A stretch of 64,000 bases of DNA from an uncultured Bacteroidales bacterium (GCA_944322815.1 CALUQB010000007.1:18172-82171), one strand, 5' to 3'. Shown: positions 1 to 9,150, counted from the first letter of the stretch. Notes: generated by a model not told the origin, from the sequence alone. Translations and numbers: made by a program.

Positions 1-1
1 C

Positions 2-820
2 TACCGTCTGCAGCAGTGGCCGGGCAGCTTCATCTTCGATACCGGTATTTCGCACAACCTGAGCTATACGATCAGCCTGTCACGAACTTCCACTGACCAG
101 GCCATATATCCGCGTCAGGGTTCGGAATTCAGCCTGTCTCTGCAGCTGACTCCTCCGTATTCACTGTTCAGGAAAAAGAACAGGGGAGTGCTTGACGATA
201 ACGGAAATCCTACCGTGGCTTCATCGTGGAGGGATATCGACTATAATCTCCAGAGCTCGAAAGACAGATACAGATGGATAGAGTATCACAAGTGGTCTTT
301 CAAGGGTACTGTCTACACGAAGCTTGTGGGAGACCTGGTTCTGATGGCCAGGGCGCAGTTCGGATATCTTGGATATTACAACAGGAACTGGGGCTATTCT
401 CCGTTCGAAGGCTTCCTCGTGGGTGGTGACGGTATGTCCGGTTACAATACGTACGGACAGGAGGTCATAGCGTTGAGGGGATACGAGAACTATTCGCTGA
501 CCCCTTATTCGCTGACTCAGTACAGTTCTCAGGGAACTTACATGTCAGGTAATGTCTACGACAAGTTTACTGTCGAACTCCGTTATCCTGTGATCCTGCA
601 GCCTCAGTCTACGATTTTCGCTCTCGTCTTCCTCGAAGGCGGTAACTGCTGGTCCGATATCCGTGACTTCAACCCGTTCCAGATCAAGAGGTCAGCCGGT
701 GTCGGTGTCAGGGTATTCCTGCCGGTGGTCGGACTTCTTGGAGTTGACTGGGGATGGGGCTTTGACGATCCTGTAAACGGCGGCAGCCAGTTCCACTTCG
801 TGATAGGCCAGCAGTTCTGA
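2..820 (+). CDS. bamA: Outer membrane assembly factor BamA, C-terminal part (5' truncated)
   Basis: The reading frame is open from the left edge (first full codon at base 2), so only the last 272 residues of the protein are present. BamA is the central barrel of the BAM machine that folds beta-barrel proteins into the outer membrane; the POTRA domains lie outside the window. The visible part alternates short polar and aromatic beta-strands typical of an Omp85 barrel. It has the Gly/Tyr-rich loops of that family and ends in a terminal Phe (VIGQQF), the outer-membrane insertion signature. An internal GTG at 188 could look like a start, but the same frame continues upstream without a stop. A Skp-type chaperone follows about 110 bases downstream, which is the usual bamA-skp order and supports the call. 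Another Omp85 protein is the only real alternative. Confidence 0.85.
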   Translation, partial: YRLQQWPGSFIFDTGISHNLSYTISLSRTSTDQAIYPRQGSEFSLSLQLTPPYSLFRKKNRGVLDDNGNPTVASSWRDIDYNLQSSKDRYRWIEYHKWSFKGTVYTKLVGDLVLMARAQFGYLGYYNRNWGYSPFEGFLVGGDGMSGYNTYGQEVIALRGYENYSLTPYSLTQYSSQGTYMSGNVYDKFTVELRYPVILQPQSTIFALVFLEGGNCWSDIRDFNPFQIKRSAGVGVRVFLPVVGLLGVDWGWGFDDPVNGGSQFHFVIGQQF

Positions 821-928
821 TATTGTGCGGTTAGGAGAAAAATTGCTATATTAGTAGCTTGTATTGGGGCAGGATGTATTCCTGTGTATGACAATATTTT
901 GAAATAGAATGAAATAACCATATTTGAA

Positions 929-1495
929 ATGAAAAAAATCCTTTTGATCGCAGCGGCTGCATCCATGTTCAGCCTGGCTGCAACGGCACAGACCAAATTC
1001 GCTCATGTAAATTTCGGTGAACTCGTGCAGCTTATGCCTGAAGCTGACTCTGCCATGGTTCAGCTCGAAGCTGCAAATAATGAAGCTCAGGAGACCTACA
1101 ACAGCATGGTATCCGAATTCCAGTCAAAATATGACCAGTTTGAGCAGAAACAGGCTTCATGGACTCCTGCAGTAAGGGAAAGCAAGCAGAAAGAGCTTAT
1201 GGATATCCAGACCAGGGTACAGGAATTCCAGCAGGCTATCCAGCAGGATATGAGCCAGCTGCAGAATACTCTGATGGCCCCTATCTATCAGAAGGCTCAG
1301 GAAGTGGTGACCAATCTGGCCAAGGAAAAAGGCGTCATCTACGTATATGATTCTTCGACTCTGCTCTATGTGGACGATGCGCAGAGCATAGACCTGACTC
1401 CTGAAGCCCGTACAGCCTTGAATATTCCGGCTGACAAGACTATCGAGTCCGTGATGGCTGCCCGTCAGGCTGCAGCCGCTGCCGCACAGCAGTAG
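929..1495 (+). CDS. skp: Skp/OmpH-family periplasmic chaperone
   Basis: A 188-residue protein whose family carries unfolded outer-membrane proteins across the periplasm to BAM. Residues 1 to about 20 form a Sec signal peptide (MKKILLIAAAASMFSLAATA, then QTK). Residues 40-115 are Gln/Glu/Lys-rich and helical, matching the long coiled-coil tentacles of Skp. The C-terminal region ends in an Ala/Gln run (AARQAAAAAAQQ). The ATG at 929 gives a complete signal peptide, so the start is secure. It follows bamA by 108 bases, and a strong intrinsic terminator comes straight after the stop. The usual length for the family is 160-190 residues. The Ala-rich tail is a mild peculiarity. Confidence 0.88.
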   Translation: MKKILLIAAAASMFSLAATAQTKFAHVNFGELVQLMPEADSAMVQLEAANNEAQETYNSMVSEFQSKYDQFEQKQASWTPAVRESKQKELMDIQTRVQEFQQAIQQDMSQLQNTLMAPIYQKAQEVVTNLAKEKGVIYVYDSSTLLYVDDAQSIDLTPEARTALNIPADKTIESVMAARQAAAAAAQQ

Positions 1496-1526
1496 TCTGC
1501 AGAAGCTAACTTCTCGAAAAATATTT

Positions 1527-1568
1527 GAAACCGGCCCGAAAGCACTTCGGGTCGGTTTCTTCTTTTTG
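1527..1568 (+). terminator. Intrinsic terminator after skp
   Basis: A 14-bp stem (GAAACCGGCCCGAA against TTCGGGTCGGTTTC, with one G-U pair) encloses a 5-base loop and is followed by a T-rich run. It closes the bamA-skp transcript and separates it from korA. Confidence 0.88.
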
Positions 1569-1601
1569 TCATGGAAGTGTCACAGCATTTGAAAAATTTT
1601 T

Positions 1602-1609
1602 TAAATTTG
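1602..1609 (+). promoter_or_regulatory. Putative -7 element for korAB
   Basis: TAAATTTG matches the Bacteroidetes -7 consensus TAnnTTTG exactly, about 65 bases upstream of the korA ATG and just past the skp terminator. No well-spaced -33 element was found, so this rests on the -7 motif and its position. Confidence 0.5.
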
Positions 1610-1673
1610 TGTGTTTTGTGAAAAAACACTGACCATAAAACGGACTTGGATTATTAACTTAAAGAATGAAAAG

Positions 1674-3509
1674 ATGGAACACAAAGTAATTGACGTCGAA
1701 GATGTAGTCATCCGCTTCGCAGGTGATTCCGGTGACGGCATGCAGCTGACCGGCTCACTCTTTGCGAACATGTCTGCCATCTACGGAAACGAACTCTCCA
1801 CTTTCCCTGACTTTCCTGCAGAGATCAGGGCTCCCCACGGGACAGTTTCCGGCGTTTCCGGTTTTCAGGTACATTTCGGTTCAGGCCATGTCACTACTCC
1901 TGGAGATTTTTGCGACATGCTGGTGGCCATGAACCCGGCAGCGTTGAAATCTAATGCCAGGTGGCTTAAACGCACGGCACTTGTGCTTATAGACGAAGAC
2001 ACTTTCGATGAGGAAGGTATCAGAAAAGCCGGCTTCAGTACGATGGACCCTGTGACGGAACTCAAGATAGAAGACCGGACCATCATCGTCTCGCCTATCA
2101 CTACGCTTACCGAAGAAAGTCTGAAAGACAGCGGACTTGACCAGAAGACTGTCCACAAATGCAAGAACATGTTCACACTTGGCATGGCCTCCTATATTTA
2201 CAACCGGCCTGTCGAGCACATATATGATTATCTGGAAAGAAAGTTCGGAAAAAAACATCCGGAACTCATAGCCCCTAACAGGAAAGTCCTGAACGACGGC
2301 TACAACTATGCTTCGAACATACAGGCTATCGCCAATACCTACACTGTCGTTCCGGCCAATATGAAAAAAGGGCTGTACCGCAATATTACGGGAAACCAGG
2401 CGGTCGCCTGGGGCTTCATCGCCGCCTCCGAGAAATCGGGCAGACCTCTTTTCTGCGGTTCCTATCCCATCACTCCGGCTACCGGCATTCTGGAAGAACT
2501 CGCCGTCCATAAGTATCTGGGCGTGAAAACCGTACAGGCGGAAGACGAGATCGCCGGAGTCTGCACTGCCATAGGCGCGGCCTATGCAGGAGATCTGGCA
2601 GTGACCACCACTTCCGGTCCCGGCCTTTCCCTCAAGTCGGAAGCACTCGGACTGGCGGTGATGACGGAGCTGCCGCTTGTCGTGGTGGATGTGCAGCGTG
2701 CCGGTCCTTCGACAGGCATTCCGACCAAGACCGAACAGACGGATCTGGCTCAGGTCCTGTACGGCAGAAACGGCGAATGCCCTATGGTCGTGATCGCCGC
2801 ACATTCTCCTGCAAACTGTTTCGATGCGGCTTTCATGTCTGCAAAGATAGCTTTGGAGCACATGATGCCTGTAGCCCTTCTTTCCGAGGGCTTCCTCGGG
2901 AACGGTTCGGAGCCGTGGCTCATACCGTCCATGAAAGATTACCCTGAAATCAGGCCGCCGTATGCCACGGAGGCGGATATCCCGTTCAAGCCGTTTGTCC
3001 GTGACGAAAAGACTTATGTCCGCAAGTGGGCTTTCCCGGGTCAGAAGGGGTTCGAGCACAGGGTAGGCGGACTGGAAAAGTCCCCTCAGGGAGTACTTTC
3101 TTCAGATCCTGCAAACCATGAACTCATGGTCAGAAACAGGGCGGAAAAAGTAGCCAGGATAGCTGATATCATACCTCCGCTTGAGGTCGACGGTCCGTCA
3201 CAGGGCGAACTTCTCGTCGTCGGCTGGGGCGGAACATACGGCCACATACTTTCAGCCGTACATGAGGTGCGTAAATCAGGCGGGACAGTCAGCCAGGTGC
3301 ATTTCGACTATATCAACCCTCTTCCGAAGAATACCGGCGATGTCCTTTCGGGCTTCCGCAAGATTCTGGTCTGCGAGCTGAACCGCGGCCAGTTTGCCGA
3401 CTGGCTCAGGGCCAGGTATCCGGGGCATGACTATATCCAGTGCAACAAGGTCCAGGGACAGCCGTTCCTGGTCCAGGAGATAGTGGATGCCATAGAAAAG
3501 GCTTTGTAG
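1674..3509 (+). CDS. korA: 2-oxoglutarate:ferredoxin oxidoreductase, fused gamma-alpha subunit
   Basis: A 611-residue subunit of a 2-oxoacid:ferredoxin oxidoreductase, which with KorB converts 2-oxoglutarate and CoA to succinyl-CoA and CO2 while reducing ferredoxin (reversible). Residues 1-200 are the gamma domain, with FAGDSGDGMQ near residue 15. The rest is the alpha (pyrimidine-binding) subunit, with GNQAVAWGF and CGSYPITPATGI. The fusion is usual in Bacteroidetes KorA. The ATG at 1674 is chosen because family homology begins there; the frame is open to a GTG at 1611, but that lies against the -7 element. korB follows after 19 bases and gdhA after that, which favours 2-oxoglutarate over pyruvate as substrate. 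The substrate remains an inference from context. Confidence 0.87.
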   Translation: MEHKVIDVEDVVIRFAGDSGDGMQLTGSLFANMSAIYGNELSTFPDFPAEIRAPHGTVSGVSGFQVHFGSGHVTTPGDFCDMLVAMNPAALKSNARWLKRTALVLIDEDTFDEEGIRKAGFSTMDPVTELKIEDRTIIVSPITTLTEESLKDSGLDQKTVHKCKNMFTLGMASYIYNRPVEHIYDYLERKFGKKHPELIAPNRKVLNDGYNYASNIQAIANTYTVVPANMKKGLYRNITGNQAVAWGFIAASEKSGRPLFCGSYPITPATGILEELAVHKYLGVKTVQAEDEIAGVCTAIGAAYAGDLAVTTTSGPGLSLKSEALGLAVMTELPLVVVDVQRAGPSTGIPTKTEQTDLAQVLYGRNGECPMVVIAAHSPANCFDAAFMSAKIALEHMMPVALLSEGFLGNGSEPWLIPSMKDYPEIRPPYATEADIPFKPFVRDEKTYVRKWAFPGQKGFEHRVGGLEKSPQGVLSSDPANHELMVRNRAEKVARIADIIPPLEVDGPSQGELLVVGWGGTYGHILSAVHEVRKSGGTVSQVHFDYINPLPKNTGDVLSGFRKILVCELNRGQFADWLRARYPGHDYIQCNKVQGQPFLVQEIVDAIEKAL

Positions 3510-3528
3510 AACCATTAAGACTATAATC

Positions 3529-4548
3529 ATGACTAAATATACATTTCAGGATTTCAAAAGCGACCAGGAGGTAAGATGGTGTCCTGGCTGCGGCGACCAT
3601 GCCGTTCTGGCTGCTCTCCAGAGGGTCATGCCGAAGGTCAGCGAGGCTCTCGGCTGCGAAAAGGAGGATTTTGTGGTGGTTTCAGGCATCGGGTGTTCGT
3701 CCCGCCTTCCGTATTATATGAATACTTACGGCTTTCACAGCATTCACGGGCGTGCGACAGCCATTGCCACCGGTATAAAGGTGGCAAATCCGAATCTTGT
3801 GGTCTGGCAGGCCTGCGGTGACGGAGATGCCCTCGCCATCGGCGGAAATCATTTCATCCATGCCATCAGAAGGAATGTGGACCTGAACATAATACTGTTC
3901 AACAACCAGATATACGGTCTTACCAAAGGCCAGTATTCCCCTACATCGAAGTTCGGTGCCGTCACCAAGACATCCCCGTACGGGACGGTAGAGTATCCGT
4001 TCAATCCGGGAAGTCTGGTTCTGGGATCAAAGGGTACTTTCTTCGCCAGAAGTCTGGACAGTGAACTGAAACTGAATGAGGAGATCATGTACGAGGCTGC
4101 ACTCCACAAGGGTACTTCCGTCATGGAGATGCTTACTAACTGCGTGATTTTCAATGATGGAGCGCATAAGGCCATATCCGACAGGGCGGAGCGTGCCGAA
4201 AGGACCATTGTCCTGAGACATGGTGAAAAGATGATATTCGGCAAAAACCGCGACAAGGGACTCGTCCTGGACGGTCTGAGACTGAAGGTCGTGACCATAG
4301 GGCAGGACGGCGTCACGGAGGATGACATCCTGACTCACGATGCCCACAGTGATAATATCGGTCTGCACACCATGTTGGCCGACATGAAATATCCTGATTA
4401 TCCGGTGGCGCTGGGTATCATCAGGAATGTGAAAGATTTTACCTATGATGAATCTGTTCATGCCCAGGTGGCTGATGTCACAGCGAAGTCCCGTATCAAA
4501 TGTATGGACGATCTGCTGCGGAGCGGCTCTGTCTGGGAAGTGAAATGA
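3529..4548 (+). CDS. korB: 2-oxoglutarate:ferredoxin oxidoreductase, beta subunit
   Basis: A 339-residue thiamine-diphosphate-binding partner of KorA. The N-terminal WCPGCGDHAVLAAL and GIGCSS carry Cys residues that, by family, help bind the Fe-S cluster. The TPP/Mg signature follows as GDGDALAIGGNHFIHA and then NNQIYGLTKGQYSP. The length is normal for a two-subunit KorAB (about 330-340 residues). It starts 19 bases after korA and is surely co-transcribed. No separate delta (ferredoxin-domain) subunit gene lies nearby, so electrons presumably pass to a free ferredoxin. A pyruvate or other 2-oxoacid specificity cannot be excluded from sequence alone. Confidence 0.87.
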   Translation: MTKYTFQDFKSDQEVRWCPGCGDHAVLAALQRVMPKVSEALGCEKEDFVVVSGIGCSSRLPYYMNTYGFHSIHGRATAIATGIKVANPNLVVWQACGDGDALAIGGNHFIHAIRRNVDLNIILFNNQIYGLTKGQYSPTSKFGAVTKTSPYGTVEYPFNPGSLVLGSKGTFFARSLDSELKLNEEIMYEAALHKGTSVMEMLTNCVIFNDGAHKAISDRAERAERTIVLRHGEKMIFGKNRDKGLVLDGLRLKVVTIGQDGVTEDDILTHDAHSDNIGLHTMLADMKYPDYPVALGIIRNVKDFTYDESVHAQVADVTAKSRIKCMDDLLRSGSVWEVK

Positions 4549-4579
4549 TGACAACCTGTTTTAAATAATCACATTTTTT

Positions 4580-5917
4580 ATGAACACATCAGAAATAATG
4601 GCCAGACTGAAGGTCAAGCATGCAAATGAAAAAGAGTATCTGCAGGCAGTGCAGGAGGTTCTCGAAACCATCGAGGATGTATATAACCAGCATCCGGAGT
4701 TCGAGGAGGCGAAGATTATCGAAAGGCTTGTGGAGCCTGACAGGATCTTCACTTTCAAGGTGACGTGGGTGGATGACAACGGTGAAATCCAGACCAATAC
4801 CGGTTACCGCGTGCAGTTCAACTCTGCCATCGGCCCATATAAGGGCGGGCTGCGTTTCCATCCTTCAGTGAATATTTCCATCCTCAAGTTCCTTGGATTC
4901 GAGCAGATATTCAAGAACGCACTTACGACCCTGCCTATGGGTGGCGGCAAAGGTGGTTCGGATTTCAACCCTAAAGGCAAATCGGATGCGGAAATCATGA
5001 GATTCTGCCAGGCTTTCATGCTTGAACTCTGGAGAAATATCGGTCCGGACACTGATGTGCCTGCCGGCGATGTAGGAGTGGGCGGCCGTGAAATCGGCTA
5101 TCTGTTCGGAATGTACAAGAAACTGGCCCGTGAACATACAGGAGTCCTTACAGGCAAGGGTATGACGTGGGGCGGTTCCCTGATCAGACCTGAAGCTACC
5201 GGTTTCGGTGCCGTATATTTCGTGCAGCACATGCTCCATCTCCAGGGAAAGGACATCAAGGGACAGAAGGTGGCCATTTCCGGTTTCGGCAACGTAGCCT
5301 GGGGGGCCGCCCTGAAAGCTACCCAGTTGGGTGCGCATGTCATAGCCATTTCAGGACCGGACGGTGTGATCCATAATCCTCAGGGCATGAATGACGAAAA
5401 GATAGCCTACATGCTGGAACTCCGCAGGTCGAACAATGATGTGGTGGCTCCGTTTGCAGAGAAGTTCCCGGATGCTACATTCATCCCAGGAAAGAAGGCA
5501 TGGAGCATCAAATGCGACATAGCCATGCCTTGCGCCTATCAGAACGAGCTGAACGGCGATGATGCCAAGGAGCTGATCGCCAACGGTACATGGTGCTGTG
5601 CCGAGGTTTCCAACATGGGATGTACCCCTGAAGCCATAGCGGAGTTCCAGAAAGCCCGTATCATGTTCGCTCCGGGCAAGGCCGTGAATGCAGGAGGCGT
5701 GGCTACTTCAGGTCTGGAAATGACCCAGAATGCCATGCATATCAGTTGGAGTGCGGAAGAGGTGGACAGGAAACTGCATGAAATCATGTCGAATATCCAT
5801 CATTCATGCGTCCGGTACGGTACACAGCCGGACGGCTATATCAACTATCTGAAAGGTGCGAACGTCGCCGGATTCATGAAGGTGGCTACCGCCATGCTTG
5901 AACAAGGTGTGATATAG
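4580..5917 (+). CDS. gdhA: NADP-type glutamate dehydrogenase
   Basis: A 445-residue hexameric-type glutamate dehydrogenase that interconverts glutamate with 2-oxoglutarate plus ammonium in the cytoplasm. Residues 60-200 hold the catalytic domain: GPYKGGLRFHPSVN, then PMGGGKGGSDFNPKGKSD with the active-site Lys residues. The central Rossmann fold has GFGNVAWGAA. The C-terminal AVNAGGVATSGLEMTQN is diagnostic of the approximately 445-residue bacterial class. NADP preference is inferred from that class, not read from a specificity residue. It lies 31 bases after korB and 3 bases before a carboxylate transporter. Glutamate can therefore be deaminated to 2-oxoglutarate and handed to KorAB, or the flow can reverse for ammonium assimilation. 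Confidence 0.92.
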   Translation: MNTSEIMARLKVKHANEKEYLQAVQEVLETIEDVYNQHPEFEEAKIIERLVEPDRIFTFKVTWVDDNGEIQTNTGYRVQFNSAIGPYKGGLRFHPSVNISILKFLGFEQIFKNALTTLPMGGGKGGSDFNPKGKSDAEIMRFCQAFMLELWRNIGPDTDVPAGDVGVGGREIGYLFGMYKKLAREHTGVLTGKGMTWGGSLIRPEATGFGAVYFVQHMLHLQGKDIKGQKVAISGFGNVAWGAALKATQLGAHVIAISGPDGVIHNPQGMNDEKIAYMLELRRSNNDVVAPFAEKFPDATFIPGKKAWSIKCDIAMPCAYQNELNGDDAKELIANGTWCCAEVSNMGCTPEAIAEFQKARIMFAPGKAVNAGGVATSGLEMTQNAMHISWSAEEVDRKLHEIMSNIHHSCVRYGTQPDGYINYLKGANVAGFMKVATAMLEQGVI

Positions 5918-5920
5918 GCC

Positions 5921-7366
5921 ATGCATTTGCTACATCCTTCTGAAAAATTCAATACCAAACGCTATCTTCTGCTCCCTCTGGTGATAGCCGTCACCTTTTT
6001 CCTTTGGCTCGTGCCGACGGATTTCTTCGGAATCGACGGTCTCACCGTAGTGGAGCAGAGGACCATAGCCATCTTCGTCTTCACCGCCCTGATGTGGATG
6101 TTTGAAATCATCCCTACCTGGACCACTTCCGTGCTGTCTATCGTGATCATGCTTCTGACCATATCCGACAGCAGCATCTGGTTCATGAAAGGCTCTGGAA
6201 TACCGGCGGAGATGGGGACGTTCGTGAGCTACAAGGCTCTGCTGGCGACTTTTGCCGATCCTGTGATCATGCTCTTCCTGGGCGGTTTCGTCCTGGCTAT
6301 CGCGACTACCAAGGTCGGTCTCGATGTCCAGCTGGCGAAGGCCATGCTGAAACCATTCGGAAAGAAGTCGGAGTTCGTCCTTCTGGGATTCCTGCTCGTT
6401 ATCGGCACTTTCTCCATGTTCATGAGCAACACTGCCACTGCGGCGATGATGCTTACTTTCCTCGCTCCGGTGCTGCGGATGCTGCCTCCTGACGGGAAGG
6501 GCCGCATAGGTCTGGCCCTCTCCATCCCGATAGCAGCGAATCTGGGAGGTATCGGCACGCCTATAGGCACCCCGCCGAATGCCATAGCCCTGGGCTATCT
6601 TAACGATTCCCTGCATATGGGTGTGGGTTTCGGCGAATGGATGCTGGTGATGGTACCGTATGTTCTGGTGATGCTCCTGATATCGTGGGGGCTCCTGCTT
6701 TTCTTCTTCCCGTTCAAGCAGAAAACCATTGAACTGAGAATCGAGAATACCCACAAGAAGACCTGGCAGACTTACGTGGTCTATATCACGTTTGCTGTCA
6801 CGATACTTCTGTGGATGCTTGACAGGGTGACGGGCATAAATTCCAATGTGGTGGCGATGATACCGGTAGGAGTCTTTGCCGTGACAGGCATTCTGACGAA
6901 GGATGACCTGAAGGAAATCAACTGGAGCGTTCTCTGGATGGTGGCAGGCGGTTTTGCCCTCGGTATCGCCCTGCAGAGTACGGGGCTGGCCGAACATCTG
7001 GTGAATTCCATTCCGTTCGGAGAGTGGCTGCCTCTGATAGTGGTACTGGTATCAGGATTTATCGGATATTTCATATCGAATTTCATTTCGAATACGGCTG
7101 CAGCGAATCTCCTGGTGCCTATCATGAGCGCGGTAGGTGTCGGTATGGGGGATTCTCTTCTGGCGGTAGGCGGGATGAAGACCCTGCTGGTAGGTGTGGC
7201 GCTGTCCACTTCCCTGGCCATGCTGTTCCCGATAAGTACCCCTCCGAATGCCCTGGCGCATTCTACAGGACTGGTCACGACGAAGGATATGGCGAAGGTC
7301 GGCATCCTGATCGGTGCCATTGGCTTTGCTTTGGGATATGCGATGTTGATTTTCATCGGTATTTGA
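5921..7366 (+). CDS. DASS/SLC13-family anion (di/tricarboxylate) transporter
   Basis: A 481-residue inner-membrane protein with about 11-13 hydrophobic segments. It has the two family repeats each carrying an SNT motif: MSNTATAAMML (near residue 170) and ISNTAAANLLVPI (near 390). These form the anion and Na+ sites of the DASS family, together with the following GTPIGTPPNAIALG and STPPNALAHS loops. Members import succinate, malate, citrate, 2-oxoglutarate or sulfate, usually with Na+. The gene begins 3 bases after gdhA and ends 2 bases before a barrel-protein gene, so the setting points to a C4/C5 carboxylate rather than sulfate. Substrate and direction are inferences. Confidence 0.82.
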   Translation: MHLLHPSEKFNTKRYLLLPLVIAVTFFLWLVPTDFFGIDGLTVVEQRTIAIFVFTALMWMFEIIPTWTTSVLSIVIMLLTISDSSIWFMKGSGIPAEMGTFVSYKALLATFADPVIMLFLGGFVLAIATTKVGLDVQLAKAMLKPFGKKSEFVLLGFLLVIGTFSMFMSNTATAAMMLTFLAPVLRMLPPDGKGRIGLALSIPIAANLGGIGTPIGTPPNAIALGYLNDSLHMGVGFGEWMLVMVPYVLVMLLISWGLLLFFFPFKQKTIELRIENTHKKTWQTYVVYITFAVTILLWMLDRVTGINSNVVAMIPVGVFAVTGILTKDDLKEINWSVLWMVAGGFALGIALQSTGLAEHLVNSIPFGEWLPLIVVLVSGFIGYFISNFISNTAAANLLVPIMSAVGVGMGDSLLAVGGMKTLLVGVALSTSLAMLFPISTPPNALAHSTGLVTTKDMAKVGILIGAIGFALGYAMLIFIGI

Positions 7367-7368
7367 AT

Positions 7369-8802
7369 ATGAGAAAAAAACTGATGTTACTGGCCGTCAT
7401 GGCCATCCTGCCGTTGGCTGTATCGGCGGAATCCCGGCAGAATGGAGACGGAGCCGTGAAAGAAGAGATGAAGAATCATTTCAAACTGTACGGTTTCGTG
7501 CGGAATTTCTTCGCATTCGATACCCGTGAAAGCAATGCGGGGACAGGGGATTTGTTCTATTATGTGCCGAAGGATGTCGCGATGAACGAAGACGGGTCTC
7601 AGGATCTGAATCAGCAGAGTTCTTTCAGGTTTCTGGCTCTGACTTCACGTGTCGGTCTGGATGTGTACGGGTATCAGATAGGACGTACCATGTTCGGGGC
7701 GAAAATCGAAACGGATTTTTATGCCGGACTTACGGGGACTCCGAAGATCAACGGTACGGCCCAGCTCCGCCTGCGGCAGGCATATATGACGATAGGCTGG
7801 AATGGTTTGAAAATGGGGCAGGAGAATACTGCTTCCGTGAATCTGAAATTGGGACAGGCCTGGCATCCGATGGCTGTGGACCAGCCTCATGTCCTGGCAC
7901 TGGAGACCGGAACCCCTTTCAATCCGTTCAGCCGTACCCCGCAGGTGCTCATGGACGCTTCATTGGGAGACCATTTTATCGTTTCAGGTGCCGCGATATG
8001 GCAGATGCAGTATCTTTCTACAGGTCCGAATGGTGCTTCGGCCGAGTATATCAAGTACGGATGCACTCCGGAGGCATACATTGGCCTGACCTACAAGACA
8101 GCCGGCGGTTTCCTCGCGAAGGCCGGGCTGGACATTCTGAGCATAAAACCACGCAGGATCGGGGAGAACAGCGATGCTGTGACTGTAAAGGTTTCCGACA
8201 GGATCACTACCATGAGCTATTACCTGTATATGCAGTACAGGAAGGGAAAATTCGAGGCAAAGGCGAAATCCGTGCTCAGTGAAGGCGGTGAGCATATGAA
8301 TCTGATGAGCGGATACGGAGTGTCATGGACCGGACAGGACCAGAGCGTGTATCATGACGGACATTGGGAGTATGTTCCATTGTATGCATCATCCACCTGG
8401 GCTTCAATATCTTACGGGAAGAAATGGCAGGTGATGCTGATGGGCGGTTATATAAAGAATCTCGGTACTCGGAATCCCTTGTACGGAAACACGGCTTCTT
8501 TCGTGACGGACAGGCATGATTCCAAAGGCGATCTGACGGATGCATCTCATGTGTATTTCAGCGGGAACGGTTCCTCGAATCTGAACGAGATGTGGCGTCT
8601 GGTGCCGACAGTGGCATATAATATGGGGAAATTCACCATAGCCCTCGAATGGAATATCACAAGTGCCCGATATGGCGACTATGTGGTGTTCGATGATGAG
8701 CCGGGAACGAAGTATGTATATGCCGCAACAGGCCTGGCTACGGACAATCTTCACTGGGTGACAAACCACCGTATCCAGATGATGGTGCGTTTCACTTTCT
8801 GA
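7369..8802 (+). CDS. Outer-membrane beta-barrel (porin-like) protein
   Basis: A 477-residue protein with a Sec signal peptide (MRKKLMLLAVMAILPLAVSA) followed by a mature chain of alternating amphipathic strands and no cytoplasmic-type domain. It ends in MMVRFTF, the C-terminal aromatic signature of outer-membrane barrels. The ATG at 7369 comes 2 bases after the transporter stop and gives a clean signal peptide. The frame is open further upstream, but that part lies inside the transporter gene. The protein resembles Bacteroidetes porin-like proteins of unknown substrate. Position directly after the DASS transporter suggests it supplies outer-membrane passage for the same carboxylate. That pairing is inferred. 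Confidence 0.7.
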   Translation: MRKKLMLLAVMAILPLAVSAESRQNGDGAVKEEMKNHFKLYGFVRNFFAFDTRESNAGTGDLFYYVPKDVAMNEDGSQDLNQQSSFRFLALTSRVGLDVYGYQIGRTMFGAKIETDFYAGLTGTPKINGTAQLRLRQAYMTIGWNGLKMGQENTASVNLKLGQAWHPMAVDQPHVLALETGTPFNPFSRTPQVLMDASLGDHFIVSGAAIWQMQYLSTGPNGASAEYIKYGCTPEAYIGLTYKTAGGFLAKAGLDILSIKPRRIGENSDAVTVKVSDRITTMSYYLYMQYRKGKFEAKAKSVLSEGGEHMNLMSGYGVSWTGQDQSVYHDGHWEYVPLYASSTWASISYGKKWQVMLMGGYIKNLGTRNPLYGNTASFVTDRHDSKGDLTDASHVYFSGNGSSNLNEMWRLVPTVAYNMGKFTIALEWNITSARYGDYVVFDDEPGTKYVYAATGLATDNLHWVTNHRIQMMVRFTF

Positions 8803-8841
8803 TCTCATAAACTGGTTTAAGTCAGATTTTTAGATAGAATC

Positions 8842-8872
8842 TTGCATTTTTTGTTTTTATTGTCTAACTTTC
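8842..8872 (+). promoter_or_regulatory. Promoter for the Hc1-like gene
   Basis: TTGC at 8842, a 19-base spacer, then TAACTTTC at 8865. This matches the Bacteroidetes -33/-7 layout with one mismatch in TAnnTTTG. It lies about 47 bases upstream of the ATG at 8919. Confidence 0.5.
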
Positions 8873-8918
8873 GCCATGTTATGAAACTAAAGTTTAACGG
8901 ATAAAATATTTAATCAAG

Positions 8919-9092
8919 ATGAAAGAGCTTGTAGAACAGATCAAGGCAGAGTATGAGGTGTTTGCAGCAAATGCTGATGCTCAGGTAGAGAAAGGCAACA
9001 AGGCAGCTGGAGCACGTGCTCGCAAGGCAGCCTTGAACATCATGAAGATGATGAAGGACTTCAGAAAAGTCTCTGTAGAGAGCGCCAAATAG
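8919..9092 (+). CDS. Histone H1-like Hc1-family DNA-binding protein
   Basis: A 57-residue basic, Lys/Ala-rich helical protein (MKELVEQIKAEYEVFAANAD at the start, then GNKAAGARARKAALNIMK). It matches the short Hc1/histone-H1-like proteins found throughout Bacteroidetes, which are thought to bind and compact DNA. The entire product is one helical hairpin without other domains. It stands alone, with its own promoter upstream and a terminator 23 bases after the stop, so it is a separate transcription unit. High expression would be normal for a nucleoid protein but cannot be read from the sequence. Confidence 0.82.
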   Translation: MKELVEQIKAEYEVFAANADAQVEKGNKAAGARARKAALNIMKMMKDFRKVSVESAK

Positions 9093-9115
9093 CTTTTCCT
9101 TTATAACGGAACATT

Positions 9116-9150
9116 AATGAGGTCGGCCAATGTGCCGGCCTCATTCTATT
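9116..9150 (+). terminator. Intrinsic terminator after the Hc1-like gene
   Basis: A 12-bp stem (AATGAGGTCGGC against GCCGGCCTCATT, one G-U pair) with a 6-base loop, followed by a T-containing tail. It separates the Hc1-like gene from copA. Confidence 0.75.

Noticed and set aside
1881-3059. 392-codon open frame antisense to korA, and many similar long antisense frames (for example opposite gdhA, the DASS gene, copA and the nuo genes)
   Set aside because: They lie wholly opposite well-supported genes, have no homology I recognise, and arise from the codon usage of the real strand.
7024-7368. N-terminal extension of the outer-membrane barrel protein from 7024
   Set aside because: It lies within the transporter gene in another frame; the ATG at 7369 gives a proper signal peptide.
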